Assembly: GCF_014197145.1 (NCBI RefSeq) | Contig: NZ_JACIEZ010000008.1 | Location: 114,770-178,769, forward strand | Reading direction: 5' to 3' | DNA length: 64,000 nucleotides | Source of the DNA: Gellertiella hungarica | GTDB taxonomy: Bacteria; Pseudomonadota; Alphaproteobacteria; Rhizobiales; Rhizobiaceae | Shown here: piece after piece, positions 17,382-26,205 of the stretch | How positions within the stretch are numbered: position 1 is the first letter of the stretch | Layout: every line of letters starts with the position of its first letter | Made by a program: the position numbers and the translations under genes | The notes under the pieces: generated by a model | The model's database searches: none | The model's input: the letters and a program-made list of their open reading frames with translations, nothing else | Told to the model about the DNA's origin: nothing

Positions 17382-18154
17382 CACCAGAGAGAACGCGGAT
17401 CGAGGCCATTGCCGACTTTGTCACCCAACGCGGAGAGGTGAGAATCGACGAACTCGCCGCCCATTTCGGCGTGTCGCGCATGACCATTCACCGGGACATC
17501 GACCGCCTTGCACAGCAGGGCGTTCTGCGAAAACTGCATGGGTCCGTCAGCGCTCAGCCTTCCGGAATCTACGAAAGCCATTTCCGCTACCGGTCGGGCG
17601 TCGCTTCGCGCGAGAAACAGGCACTCGCCGAAGCCGCCCTCTCCCATATCCAGCCAGGCCAGGTGATCATGCTGGACGATTCGACGACGGCCAGCGCCGT
17701 TGCCCCGCTTCTGGGAGCATGCGCTCCGCTGACGGTCGTCACCAACTCCGTGACCGCGTCGAACGTGCTTCGGGAGATGGACGAAATCGATCTGATCTCC
17801 GTCGGGGGGCAGTATCACCGCACCTACAATGCCTATATCGGTCACCTGTGCCTGAATGCCCTCCGGGGGCTGCGAACGGATCTTCTGATCTGCTCGGCCT
17901 CAGCCGTCCAGGGACTGTCGGCCTTCATTCAGGATCAGCAGGTGGTTGCGGTCAAACAGGCCATGATGGCCGCGGCAGCGCGAAAGATCCTGCTTCTCGA
18001 TCATTCGAAGTTCGGAAAGACCGCCCTCCATCTCCTCGAGGATCTCACTGCCTTCGACGCCGTGCTGGTGACCGACGGCCTTCCACCGGCCGAAGCCGTA
18101 TGGCTGGAAAAGGCCGGCGTACCCTTAATGCTCGTCAGGACAACCCGCACATGA
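17378..18154 (+). CDS. DeoR-family regulator inside the kinase-dehydrogenase operon
   Basis: 258 residues with helix-turn-helix LAAHFGVSRMTIHRDIDRLA and sensing-domain blocks MLDDSTTASAV and VVTNSVTASNVL. It overlaps both the kinase (ATGA) and the dehydrogenase by 4 bases, so the three proteins are translationally coupled. It probably senses the phosphorylated intermediate and regulates this operon through the dyads at 15,755-15,799. It is the third DeoR-family gene in the first 18 kb. Confidence 0.87.
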   Translation: MTPERTRIEAIADFVTQRGEVRIDELAAHFGVSRMTIHRDIDRLAQQGVLRKLHGSVSAQPSGIYESHFRYRSGVASREKQALAEAALSHIQPGQVIMLDDSTTASAVAPLLGACAPLTVVTNSVTASNVLREMDEIDLISVGGQYHRTYNAYIGHLCLNALRGLRTDLLICSASAVQGLSAFIQDQQVVAVKQAMMAAAARKILLLDHSKFGKTALHLLEDLTAFDAVLVTDGLPPAEAVWLEKAGVPLMLVRTTRT

Positions 18155-19854
18155 CATCTTCCTTCCAGGACGACATCCGGAACCGGCTTCGATCACTCGA
18201 CGGCAGCGAAATCGACGTCTGCATCATCGGCGCCGGCATCAACGGTGCCGGGCTCTTCCGCGATCTTTGCGAACAGGGGCTGCGCTGCCTCATCGTTGAC
18301 AAGGCGGATTTCGGATCGGGCACAAGCGCCGCTCCCTCGCGTCTCATCCACGGCGGCATCAAGTATCTCGAGACGGGGGAATTCCGGCTTGTGGCGCAAT
18401 CGACGCTGGAGCGAAACCTTCTGCTGCGAAATGCGCCCCATCTGGTCGAGGCGCTTCCGACGGTCATTCCGGTCTTTTCGTGGATGAAGGGAGTCGGGGC
18501 GGCATTGCGGACGCTTTTCGGCTCGACCACGGCTCCCCGCAGCCGCGGCGCCCTTCTCGTCAAGATCGGCCTCTGGCTTTACGATTTCTACGGTTCGCGC
18601 GCCCGCGCGATGCCGCGCCACCGCATGATGATGAAATCCAGGGCGCTTGCGGACCTGCCTGCCCTGACGCCTGCAATCGTTGCGGCCGGTCTGTATTATG
18701 ACGCCAAGATCAGCGCACCCGAGCGGCTGGTGATGGAACTCCTCAAGGACGGGATGGCCGCAAGCGGCGAGTCCGTCGCGCTCAACGGTGCGCGGCTGAT
18801 CACATCGGAAGACGGCCGGCTGACCTTTCGTCGGCCAGGGGGCGATCTGCTGACAGTCCGGCCCCGCATCGTGGTCAACGCCGCCGGACCGTGGATCGAC
18901 GAAGCCAACAGCCAGCTGGGAACGCCAACCCGTCTGATCGGCGGGACAAAGGGCTCCCACATCCTCCTGAAACACGACGAACTCGTGCGTCAGCTCGATG
19001 GGCGGATGATCTACTTCGAAGCCGATGACGGGCGGATCTGCCTGGTGTTCGACTATCTCGGACGTGCCCTCGTCGGATCGACCGACATAAAGGCCGCCAA
19101 TCCCGAGGATGTCCGATGCGAGGACTGGGAAATCGACTATTTTCTGGAGAGCTTGAGAAGCCTGCTTCCGGGCCTGCGTTTCGACCGGGAGCAGATCGTC
19201 TATACCTATGCCGGCATCCGCCCGCTGCCGGCTTCGGATGCGGCCAATCCCGGCCTGATCAGCCGGGATCACAGCGCGCCTGTGCTGGAGCCCGTGCCCG
19301 GGCGTCCTTTCCCGGTCATTTCTCTCGTCGGCGGGAAATGGACAACCTTCCGCGGTTTTGCCGAAGAAGTGGCCGACCTCGTTCTTCAGCGGGTCGGAAA
19401 GCCGAGAAAGGTCTCGACACGCAGCTTGCCGATCGGCGGAGGGCGGGGAATGCCCCGTGACTTTGCAGCCCGGGCGGCATGGTCTTCGCAGCTCGCTGCG
19501 GAAACGGGCGTCACGCCGGAACGCGCGGAGGAACTGCTGGCGCGCTACGGCACAACGGCAGAAGCGATCCTCAAGGATCCGAGCCCCTATCCGGATGCCG
19601 ACCGCTTGCCGGACGCACCGGATTATTCGCGGCGCGAGCTCGACTGGATCATCCGCAACGAGATGGTGGCTCATCTTTCGGACCTCGCCCTTCGACGGTG
19701 CATGCTGGCGGTACAGGGCCGCATGACCCGCCCGACGCTGGAGACCATGGCGGATCTGGCGGCAGATGCGCTGGGTTGGGATCAGGCGCGCAGGCAGAAC
19801 GAACTGGCTGACGCCCTGCGGGTGCTGTCGGCCGATCATGGCGTTCGCCTGTGA
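18151..19854 (+). CDS. Second FAD-dependent glycerol-3-phosphate-dehydrogenase-like polyol-phosphate dehydrogenase
   Basis: 567 residues, longer than the eryB product (504). FAD motif IIGAGINGAGLFRDL, substrate blocks APSRLIHGGIKYLE and NAAGPWIDEANS, and GSTDIKAANPEDV. The C-terminal GlpD helical domain contains DLALRRCMLAVQGRMT. It is coupled to the FGGY kinase through the DeoR gene. It probably oxidises the product of that kinase and donates electrons to quinone. Canonical glycerol use is less likely because the kinase is not GlpK-like. It may act on a tetritol phosphate of different stereochemistry. Confidence 0.85.
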   Translation: MTSSFQDDIRNRLRSLDGSEIDVCIIGAGINGAGLFRDLCEQGLRCLIVDKADFGSGTSAAPSRLIHGGIKYLETGEFRLVAQSTLERNLLLRNAPHLVEALPTVIPVFSWMKGVGAALRTLFGSTTAPRSRGALLVKIGLWLYDFYGSRARAMPRHRMMMKSRALADLPALTPAIVAAGLYYDAKISAPERLVMELLKDGMAASGESVALNGARLITSEDGRLTFRRPGGDLLTVRPRIVVNAAGPWIDEANSQLGTPTRLIGGTKGSHILLKHDELVRQLDGRMIYFEADDGRICLVFDYLGRALVGSTDIKAANPEDVRCEDWEIDYFLESLRSLLPGLRFDREQIVYTYAGIRPLPASDAANPGLISRDHSAPVLEPVPGRPFPVISLVGGKWTTFRGFAEEVADLVLQRVGKPRKVSTRSLPIGGGRGMPRDFAARAAWSSQLAAETGVTPERAEELLARYGTTAEAILKDPSPYPDADRLPDAPDYSRRELDWIIRNEMVAHLSDLALRRCMLAVQGRMTRPTLETMADLAADALGWDQARRQNELADALRVLSADHGVRL

Positions 19855-19945
19855 ACACAGCGTATCGCTGACAACGACGCAAATGCCCGTAGGGATGCCG
19901 CTTGAAAGCTTGTCCGGACCAACGGTAGTGGCTAGATTGGTATCG

Positions 19946-20701
<756 letters not shown>

Positions 20702-20707
20702 CGGGAG

Positions 20708-20736
20708 GACGGAGGCCGGCTTCACCGGCCTCCGTC
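20708..20736. terminator. Bidirectional terminator between ribH2 and the GntR gene
   Basis: GACGGAGGCCGG (20708-20719) and CCGGCCTCCGTC (20725-20736) form a perfect 12-base stem with a 5-base loop. It fills the gap between two convergent stop codons. No long T-run is present on either side. Confidence 0.75.
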
Positions 20737-21459
20737 TCAGTGAGAATAGAGCGCCGCGGACCGCTCGAGATGCTTTCGCATTGCTTGCTCCGCACCATCC
20801 GCGTCGCGCGCCGCCAACCGCTCCAGAATGTCCCGATGCTCCGCGAGGGTGAGTTCTTCCTTGCCTGTCCAGATCAGCATGTCCGTGTGGTAGGTGCGAA
20901 GCCAGGCGAGCATTGCCTCGCTCAGGCCGCGGAAGATGGGATTGCCGGAAATGGCCGCAATGCGTGTATGGAATGCCATGTCGGCGGCAATGAAAGCTTC
21001 GGCATCGCCGAGTGCTCTCCTCTGCGTTTCCAGGATTTCCGCAAGATCGGCAATGTCTGAGTCACAGGCGCGCAGGGCAGCTTCATGGGCCATGCCCTTC
21101 TCGAAAAAGATCCGTGCCGCCTTCAGATGCTCGAGCGAATCCGTCGACTGCTGAAGCATGATCTTCGCTGTCAGGTCCACCTGTCGGAAGAGCGATTCCG
21201 CGGTAAGGCGGAGCACCCGGGCGCGTTCTCCATGGGAGATGCTCACCAGCCCCTTGCCCGCGAGGGCTTGCATGGCTTCGCGTATCGCGGGACGCCCCAC
21301 ACCGAACCGCTCCATCAGCTCCCGTTCGGACGGCATTTCATCACCGGGCTTCAGTTCGCCCGAGGTAATCATGCGCTCGAGACGGTCGAAGACTTCATCC
21401 GACAGCTTGCGGCGGACGATCTGTTCGGCTGGCTTTGTCATGGCTATCCGCTTGTTCAT
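20737..21459 (-). CDS. FadR-type GntR regulator of the apiose cluster
   Basis: 240 residues. The winged helix contains MPSERELMERFGVGRPAIRE and a FCD effector domain follows, with the metal-ligand pattern ADMAFHTRIAAISGNPIF and later H residues. AGAGGG sits upstream of paired ATGs at 21462 and 21459; 21459 gives the better spacing. It diverges from the RuBisCO-like gene, and a 19-base imperfect palindrome lies between them. It is likely the local repressor of the apiose/apionate genes; the effector is unknown. Confidence 0.86.
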   Translation of the reverse strand: MNKRIAMTKPAEQIVRRKLSDEVFDRLERMITSGELKPGDEMPSERELMERFGVGRPAIREAMQALAGKGLVSISHGERARVLRLTAESLFRQVDLTAKIMLQQSTDSLEHLKAARIFFEKGMAHEAALRACDSDIADLAEILETQRRALGDAEAFIAADMAFHTRIAAISGNPIFRGLSEAMLAWLRTYHTDMLIWTGKEELTLAEHRDILERLAARDADGAEQAMRKHLERSAALYSH

Positions 21460-21534
21460 CATTTCCCTCTTATGCCTGCTCCCTGTCCGGAGGAAAAGAG
21501 AGCAGTCTGGGTCGGAGATTGCCCGTTGCAACAT

Positions 21535-21553
21535 TGGCATACTCATTATACCA
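21535..21553. promoter_or_regulatory. Putative GntR operator 1
   Basis: TGGCATACTCATTATACCA is an imperfect 19-base palindrome (outer TGG...CCA and ATA...TAT pairs match). It lies between the divergent gntR and RuBisCO-like genes. A related sequence sits before apnO at 24,182. The recurrence at two promoters of one cluster supports a shared operator. Confidence 0.6.
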
Positions 21554-21589
21554 GTTGCTGTAAAGAAGCGCATGCCCGAGGACCCCGAC

Positions 21590-22846
21590 ATGATCATCGT
21601 GACCTACCGCATCGAAACAGGCGGCAGCATAGAGGCCATGGCAGCCAAGATTGCGAGCGACCAGTCCACAGGAACCTTCGTCGCCGTTCCCGGGGAGACC
21701 GAAGCACTGAAGAACCGCGTTGCGGCCCGCGTTCTCGCCATTCACGAACTGGCTCCGGCGAACCGGCCGTCATGGCCGGAGCCCGATGCGGAAGCAGGGC
21801 CGGTCAGGCGCGCCGATGTGGACATCGGCTTTCCCCTCGACGCAATTGGAACGGATCTCTCTGCGCTGATGACGATCGCGATCGGCGGCGTGTACTCCAT
21901 ACGCGGCATGAGCGGCATTCGCGTCATCGACATGAAGCTTCCTGCGGAATTCGGCAAGGCGCATCCGGGTCCGCAGTTCGGGATTTCCGGCAGCCGAAGG
22001 CTGACGGGCGTCGAGGGTCGGCCGATCATCGGGACCATCGTCAAGCCGGCGCTTGGCCTTCTTCCCGAAGAAACGGCGGCGCTGGTCGGGGACCTCCTCC
22101 AGGCCGATGTCGATTTCATCAAGGATGATGAGAAGCTGATGAGCCCCGCCTATTCCCCGCTCGAGCATCGCGTGAAGGCGATCATGCCGCGGATTCTGGA
22201 TCACGAGCAGAAAACCGGCAAGAAGGTCATGTACGCTTTCGGAATAAGCCATACCGACCCTGACCAGATGATGCGCAATCATGACATGGTGCTGGCAGCG
22301 GGCGGCAACTGCGCGGTCATCAATATCCAGTCGATCGGAATGGGTGGCATGGCCTTTCTGCGCAAGCGCTCGGGGCTGGTGTTGCACGCCCACAGGAACG
22401 GATGGGATGTACTGACCCGCCACCCCGGCATCGGCATGGACTTCCGGGTATACCAGCAGTTCTGGCGCCTCCTGGGTGTCGACCAGTTTCAGATCAACGG
22501 GATCGGGGTCAAATACTGGGAGCCGGACGACAGTTTCGTCCGGTCCTTCGAGGCGCTGCAGGCACCGCTCTTTTCACCGGACGATCGTCCGCTCCCGGTA
22601 GCCGGTTCGGGCCAATGGGGCGGGCAGGCACCGGAAACCTATCGTCGGACAGGACAAACCACCGATCTTCTCTATCTGTGCGGCGGCGGGATCGTCAGCC
22701 ACCCCGCTGGACCGGGTGCCGGCGTTCGCGCCGTCCGTCAGGCCTGGGAGGCTGCGGTCGCGGGGATCGCACTCGATGAGTATGCGCGTGAGCATCCGGA
22801 ACTGCAGCAATCGCTGGACAAGTTCGCCAACGCCAAGGACGCTTGA
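21590..22846 (+). CDS. RuBisCO-like protein, probable 3-oxo-isoapionate-4-phosphate decarboxylase (OiaX-like)
   Basis: 418 residues of the RuBisCO large-subunit superfamily without the photosynthetic residue set. Retained: GTIVKPALG (Lys about 152), the carbamylation/metal block FIKDDE (Lys178, Asp180, Glu181) and HAHRNG (His268-Arg269). The usual His in the HSG block is Asn (QINGIGVKYWE). GAGG precedes the ATG at 21590; an ATG 18 bases earlier is possible. RuBisCO-like enzymes of apionate clusters act on 3-oxo-isoapionate 4-phosphate, either as a decarboxylase giving L-erythrulose 1-phosphate or as a transcarboxylase/hydrolase. Context favours the first, but motifs alone do not settle it. 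Confidence 0.8.
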   Translation: MIIVTYRIETGGSIEAMAAKIASDQSTGTFVAVPGETEALKNRVAARVLAIHELAPANRPSWPEPDAEAGPVRRADVDIGFPLDAIGTDLSALMTIAIGGVYSIRGMSGIRVIDMKLPAEFGKAHPGPQFGISGSRRLTGVEGRPIIGTIVKPALGLLPEETAALVGDLLQADVDFIKDDEKLMSPAYSPLEHRVKAIMPRILDHEQKTGKKVMYAFGISHTDPDQMMRNHDMVLAAGGNCAVINIQSIGMGGMAFLRKRSGLVLHAHRNGWDVLTRHPGIGMDFRVYQQFWRLLGVDQFQINGIGVKYWEPDDSFVRSFEALQAPLFSPDDRPLPVAGSGQWGGQAPETYRRTGQTTDLLYLCGGGIVSHPAGPGAGVRAVRQAWEAAVAGIALDEYAREHPELQQSLDKFANAKDA

Positions 22847-22848
22847 CC

Positions 22849-24180
22849 ATGCACAAACCGCTGCTTTCCTATTATGGCGACGACTTCACCGGCTCCACGG
22901 ATGTCATGGAAGCACTGGCCTCCAACGGGGTGCCGACAGTGCTTTTTCTCGACGTACCGGATGACGCGCTCTTTGCCCGATTCGGCGATTTCAGGGCTTT
23001 CGGCCTTGCAGGAACCAGCCGAAGCCAGACACCCGAATGGATGTCCCGGGAGCTTCCGGCAATCTTTCGGTGGCTGGAGGGGCTAAAGGCAGACGTCAGT
23101 CATTACAAGGTCTGCTCCACTTTCGATTCCAGTCCCCGGATCGGAAACATCGGCAAAGCGATCGAGATCGGCATGGCCGCCTTTGGCGTCACGCATGTTC
23201 CGCTGATCGTCGGCACGCCCGAACTTCGGCGCTACACGGCCTTCGGCAATCTTTTCGCCGGATACCAGGACGGCATCTACCGCATCGACCGCCACCCGGT
23301 CATGAGCCGCCATCCGGTCACGCCGATGCATGAGGCGGACCTTGCCGTTCACCTTGCCGCACAGACGGATCTTCCCGTCCGGCTGGCCGACCTCGCGCTC
23401 CTGGCTTCCGTGGAGGCCGCGGATGCACTGGACCGCCTGATGGAGAAGGGCCCGGCCATCCTCCTCATGGATGTCGACAGCAGGGAAAGTCAGTTGACGG
23501 CCGGACGGCACCTCCTGCGCCTGATCGGAAGCGGCTGCCGTTTCGTGACGGGATCGTCCGGCATCGAATACGCCCTCATCCGCGCATGGCGCCAGGCCGG
23601 GATGATTGGCGAACCCGCCAGTTTCAAAGACGCGGGACCGGTGGAACGGATGGCTGCGGTTTCGGGCAGCGTCTCCCCGACAACGGAACGGCAAATCAGG
23701 CATGCAGCCTTGAACGGATTTGGCCTGGTGGCGGTGGATCCCGTCGCTCTCGCCCACGGCGATGCCGCTTCGATGGTGGAAAAGGCGTGCGCGGATGCGC
23801 TGCAGATTCTCAGGCAGGGCCGCAGCGTCCTGGTCCATACGGCCCTTGGACCATCGAGCGACAGGGGCGAAGCCCTCGACAGGGACCCGGAGGCCCGCCA
23901 TCGGCTGGGGGCGGAACTCGGTCGACTTCTCCTCAGGCTGATCGAGGAGGAGAATCTGGGCCGCGCCGTCATCGCCGGGGGAGACACATCGAGCCATGCC
24001 CTCAGGGAGCTGAAGATCAAGGCCCTCACCACCTGCATGCCGCTGCCGGCCACGCCCGGATCGCCCCTTGCCGTCGCCCATGGGCCTCATCCGGCCACCA
24101 ACGGGCTGCAGATCGCCCTGAAAGGCGGCCAGGTGGGGCGGGACGATTACTTCCTGCAGATCAGGGACGGGCGGCGGTAG
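22849..24180 (+). CDS. oiaK: DUF1537-type acid-sugar kinase, probable 3-oxo-isoapionate kinase
   Basis: 443 residues of the four-carbon acid sugar kinase family. The N-terminal block GDDFTGSTD and the C-terminal nucleotide-binding block IAGGDTSSHALRELKIKAL are present. AAGGA lies 9 bases before the ATG at 22849; a TTG at 22843 lies too close to that site. The start is 2 bases after the RuBisCO-like stop. In apionate pathways this kinase phosphorylates 3-oxo-isoapionate to the 4-phosphate used by the RuBisCO-like enzyme. Related members act on other acids, so substrate assignment rests on context. Confidence 0.82.
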   Translation: MHKPLLSYYGDDFTGSTDVMEALASNGVPTVLFLDVPDDALFARFGDFRAFGLAGTSRSQTPEWMSRELPAIFRWLEGLKADVSHYKVCSTFDSSPRIGNIGKAIEIGMAAFGVTHVPLIVGTPELRRYTAFGNLFAGYQDGIYRIDRHPVMSRHPVTPMHEADLAVHLAAQTDLPVRLADLALLASVEAADALDRLMEKGPAILLMDVDSRESQLTAGRHLLRLIGSGCRFVTGSSGIEYALIRAWRQAGMIGEPASFKDAGPVERMAAVSGSVSPTTERQIRHAALNGFGLVAVDPVALAHGDAASMVEKACADALQILRQGRSVLVHTALGPSSDRGEALDRDPEARHRLGAELGRLLLRLIEEENLGRAVIAGGDTSSHALRELKIKALTTCMPLPATPGSPLAVAHGPHPATNGLQIALKGGQVGRDDYFLQIRDGRR

Positions 24181-24181
24181 G

Positions 24182-24210
24182 TGGAATACTCATTGACTCA
24201 TCATACCAGT
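24182..24210. promoter_or_regulatory. Putative GntR operator 2 with an 8-base expansion
   Basis: TGGAATACTCAT at 24182-24193 and CATACCAGT at 24202-24210 match the two halves of operator 1. They are separated by an extra TGACTCAT, which repeats the preceding ACTCAT. The site lies 39 bases before the apnO ATG, within the 68-base gap after oiaK. It suggests a second promoter inside the cluster. Confidence 0.5.
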
Positions 24211-24248
24211 TACGTTAGCACCGGATCAGACCAACAGGGAAACCGGAC

Positions 24249-25076
24249 ATGACTGCAATTGCGCTCTTCGGTGCCGGCGGGAAAATGGGATACCGCCTGT
24301 CCAAGAACTTCATGGGATCGCGCTTCGACATCCGCCACGTGGAGGTGAGCGAGGTGGGGCAGGCGCGGCTCAGGACCGACCTCGGGATAGATTGCCGTCC
24401 TTCGGACGAAGCGCTTGCCGGAGCGGACGTGGTGATTCTGGCCGTGCCGGACACACTGATCGGCAAGGTTGCGGCGGGGATCTCCGGGAAGCTGAAGCCC
24501 GGTACCATGGTCATTGCTCTGGATGCAGCCGCGCCCTTTGCGGGCCATCTGCCTCAGCGCCCTGATCTCACCTACTTCGTCACCCATCCCTGCCATCCGC
24601 CGATTTTCAACGACGAGACGGAGATGAAGGCCAAGCGCGACTTCTTCGGCGGCGTGCATGCGAAACAGCACATCGTATCCGCCCTCATGCAGGGACCGGA
24701 AGAAGCCTATACCCTTGGCGAGGAGATCGCGAAGGTAATCTGGGCGCCGGTCATGCGTTCGCATCGCGTAACCGTGGAACAGATGGCCCTGCTTGAACCC
24801 GGTCTTTCCGAAACGGTGTGCGCATCGCTGCTGGTTGTCATGCGGCAGGCGATGGACGAATGCATCGCCCGCGGCGTTCCGGCCGAAGCCGCACGCGACT
24901 TCCTGCTGGGTCACATGAACGTGCTGGGTGCGGTGATCTTCAAGGAGGTCGACGGGGTCTTCTCGGATGCCTGCAACAAGGCGATAGAGTTCGGGATCCC
25001 TGCTCTCATGCGGGACGACTGGAAGAAGGTCTTCGAACCACAAGAGATAGCCGACAGCATCCGGCGCATTACCTGA
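24249..25076 (+). CDS. apnO: D-apionate oxidoisomerase-like dehydrogenase
   Basis: 275 residues. The N-terminal Rossmann motif is FGAGGKMGYRLSKN and the C-terminal helical domain is phosphogluconate-dehydrogenase-like, with LEPGLSETVCASL and LLGHMNVLGAVIFKEV. THPCHPPIFN is another characteristic block. ApnO enzymes use NAD to oxidise and rearrange D-apionate to 3-oxo-isoapionate. The gene sits between the kinase and the dehydrogenase of the same pathway. It may have its own promoter (operator 2 just upstream). Confidence 0.8.
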   Translation: MTAIALFGAGGKMGYRLSKNFMGSRFDIRHVEVSEVGQARLRTDLGIDCRPSDEALAGADVVILAVPDTLIGKVAAGISGKLKPGTMVIALDAAAPFAGHLPQRPDLTYFVTHPCHPPIFNDETEMKAKRDFFGGVHAKQHIVSALMQGPEEAYTLGEEIAKVIWAPVMRSHRVTVEQMALLEPGLSETVCASLLVVMRQAMDECIARGVPAEAARDFLLGHMNVLGAVIFKEVDGVFSDACNKAIEFGIPALMRDDWKKVFEPQEIADSIRRIT

Positions 25077-25170
25077 TACCAGGTATGTGCAGCCGGAGCC
25101 CTTCGGCAGTCTGGCGGACTTTTGCCGAAGGGTCCCATCCGAAAGACACGAGCCAGGGAGAGCAAGGGGC

Positions 25171-26205
25171 ATGGGGGAACTGAAGGGAGCACTGATCGGC
25201 TGCGGCTTCTTTGCCCTGAACCAGATGCTGGCATGGCAGGATGTGGCGAATGTCAGGATCGTGGCCCTTTGCGACACGGACCCGGAGCGACTGCGCTCCA
25301 TGGGTGAGCGGTTCGGCATAGAGCGGCGTTATCTCGGGGCGGACGAGCTGTTCGCAGCGGGTGGCTTTGACTTCGTGGATATAGCGACAACCGTCCGGAG
25401 CCATCGTGCTCTGGTGGAAATGGCGGCCTCGCACCGTATCCCGGCCATCTGCCAGAAGCCATTTGCGGAGACGCTTGGAGACGCAAAGGCGATGGTGGCG
25501 GCAATGCGCGATGCCGGTGTGCCGCTCATGATCCATGAGAACTTCCGGTGGCAGACACCGATCCAGACAGTGCGCCGGATTCTGGATGAAGGGGCGATCG
25601 GCACACCATTCTGGGGCCGGTTCTCCTTCCGGTCGGCCTTCGATGTCTTTTCCGGCCAGCCCTACCTCGCCGAAGGCGAACGCTTCATCATCGAGGACCT
25701 TGGCATCCATACGCTTGACATTGCGCGGTTCATCCTGGGCGATGTCACCCATCTCACGGCACGTACGAAGCGGGTCAACCCATCCATTCGCGGGGAAGAC
25801 GTGGCCACCATTCTCCTCGATCATGAAGGCGGCGCGACATCGATCGTCGACGTAAGCTACGCGAGCCGGCTGTCCACAGAACCCTTTCCGGAGACCCTCA
25901 TTGAACTGGATGGAACCGTCGGCAGCCTGCGTCTCACGCAGGGTTACCGCCTCGAGGTTCACAATGCTTCGGGGACACGCCATATCGATGCGAGCCCACG
26001 GCTGCTGCCATGGGCATCGAGGCCCTGGCACAACATTCAGGAAAGCGTCCTCGCCATCCAGGAACACTGGGCAGACTGTCTCGCCGCAGGGCGTGAAACC
26101 TCGACGTCAGGAGCCGACAATCTGAAAACCTTCGCGCTGGTTGAGGGAGCTTATGCCAGCGCCCGGACCGGTGAGCGCATCCCGGTGGAAACGCTGCTCG
26201 CATGA
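25171..26205 (+). CDS. apsD: Gfo/Idh/MocA-family D-apiose dehydrogenase-like enzyme
   Basis: 344 residues. The N-terminal NAD(P)-binding motif is LIGCGFFALNQMLAW, with the Gfo/Idh block ICQKPFAETL carrying the catalytic Lys, and HENFRWQTP, IIEDLGIHTLDIARF with the family's conserved His. AGGGAG precedes the ATG; the in-frame extension to 25087 lacks family similarity. In apiose pathways this family oxidises D-apiose to D-apionolactone. The stop overlaps the lactonase start by 4 bases, which supports consecutive reactions. A palindrome ATACCAGGTAT (25076-25086) lies upstream. Confidence 0.8.
   Translation: MGELKGALIGCGFFALNQMLAWQDVANVRIVALCDTDPERLRSMGERFGIERRYLGADELFAAGGFDFVDIATTVRSHRALVEMAASHRIPAICQKPFAETLGDAKAMVAAMRDAGVPLMIHENFRWQTPIQTVRRILDEGAIGTPFWGRFSFRSAFDVFSGQPYLAEGERFIIEDLGIHTLDIARFILGDVTHLTARTKRVNPSIRGEDVATILLDHEGGATSIVDVSYASRLSTEPFPETLIELDGTVGSLRLTQGYRLEVHNASGTRHIDASPRLLPWASRPWHNIQESVLAIQEHWADCLAAGRETSTSGADNLKTFALVEGAYASARTGERIPVETLLA

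Noticed and set aside
15855..19854. A standard glycerol kinase - glycerol-3-phosphate dehydrogenase operon
   Set aside because: The kinase N-terminal and C-terminal motifs are of the xylulokinase-like FGGY type, not GlpK, and no glycerol facilitator is present.
25076..25086. A third GntR operator before apsD (ATACCAGGTAT)
   Set aside because: The palindrome is perfect but shares only a short core with the other two sites, and it overlaps the end of apnO; too weak to list as a feature.
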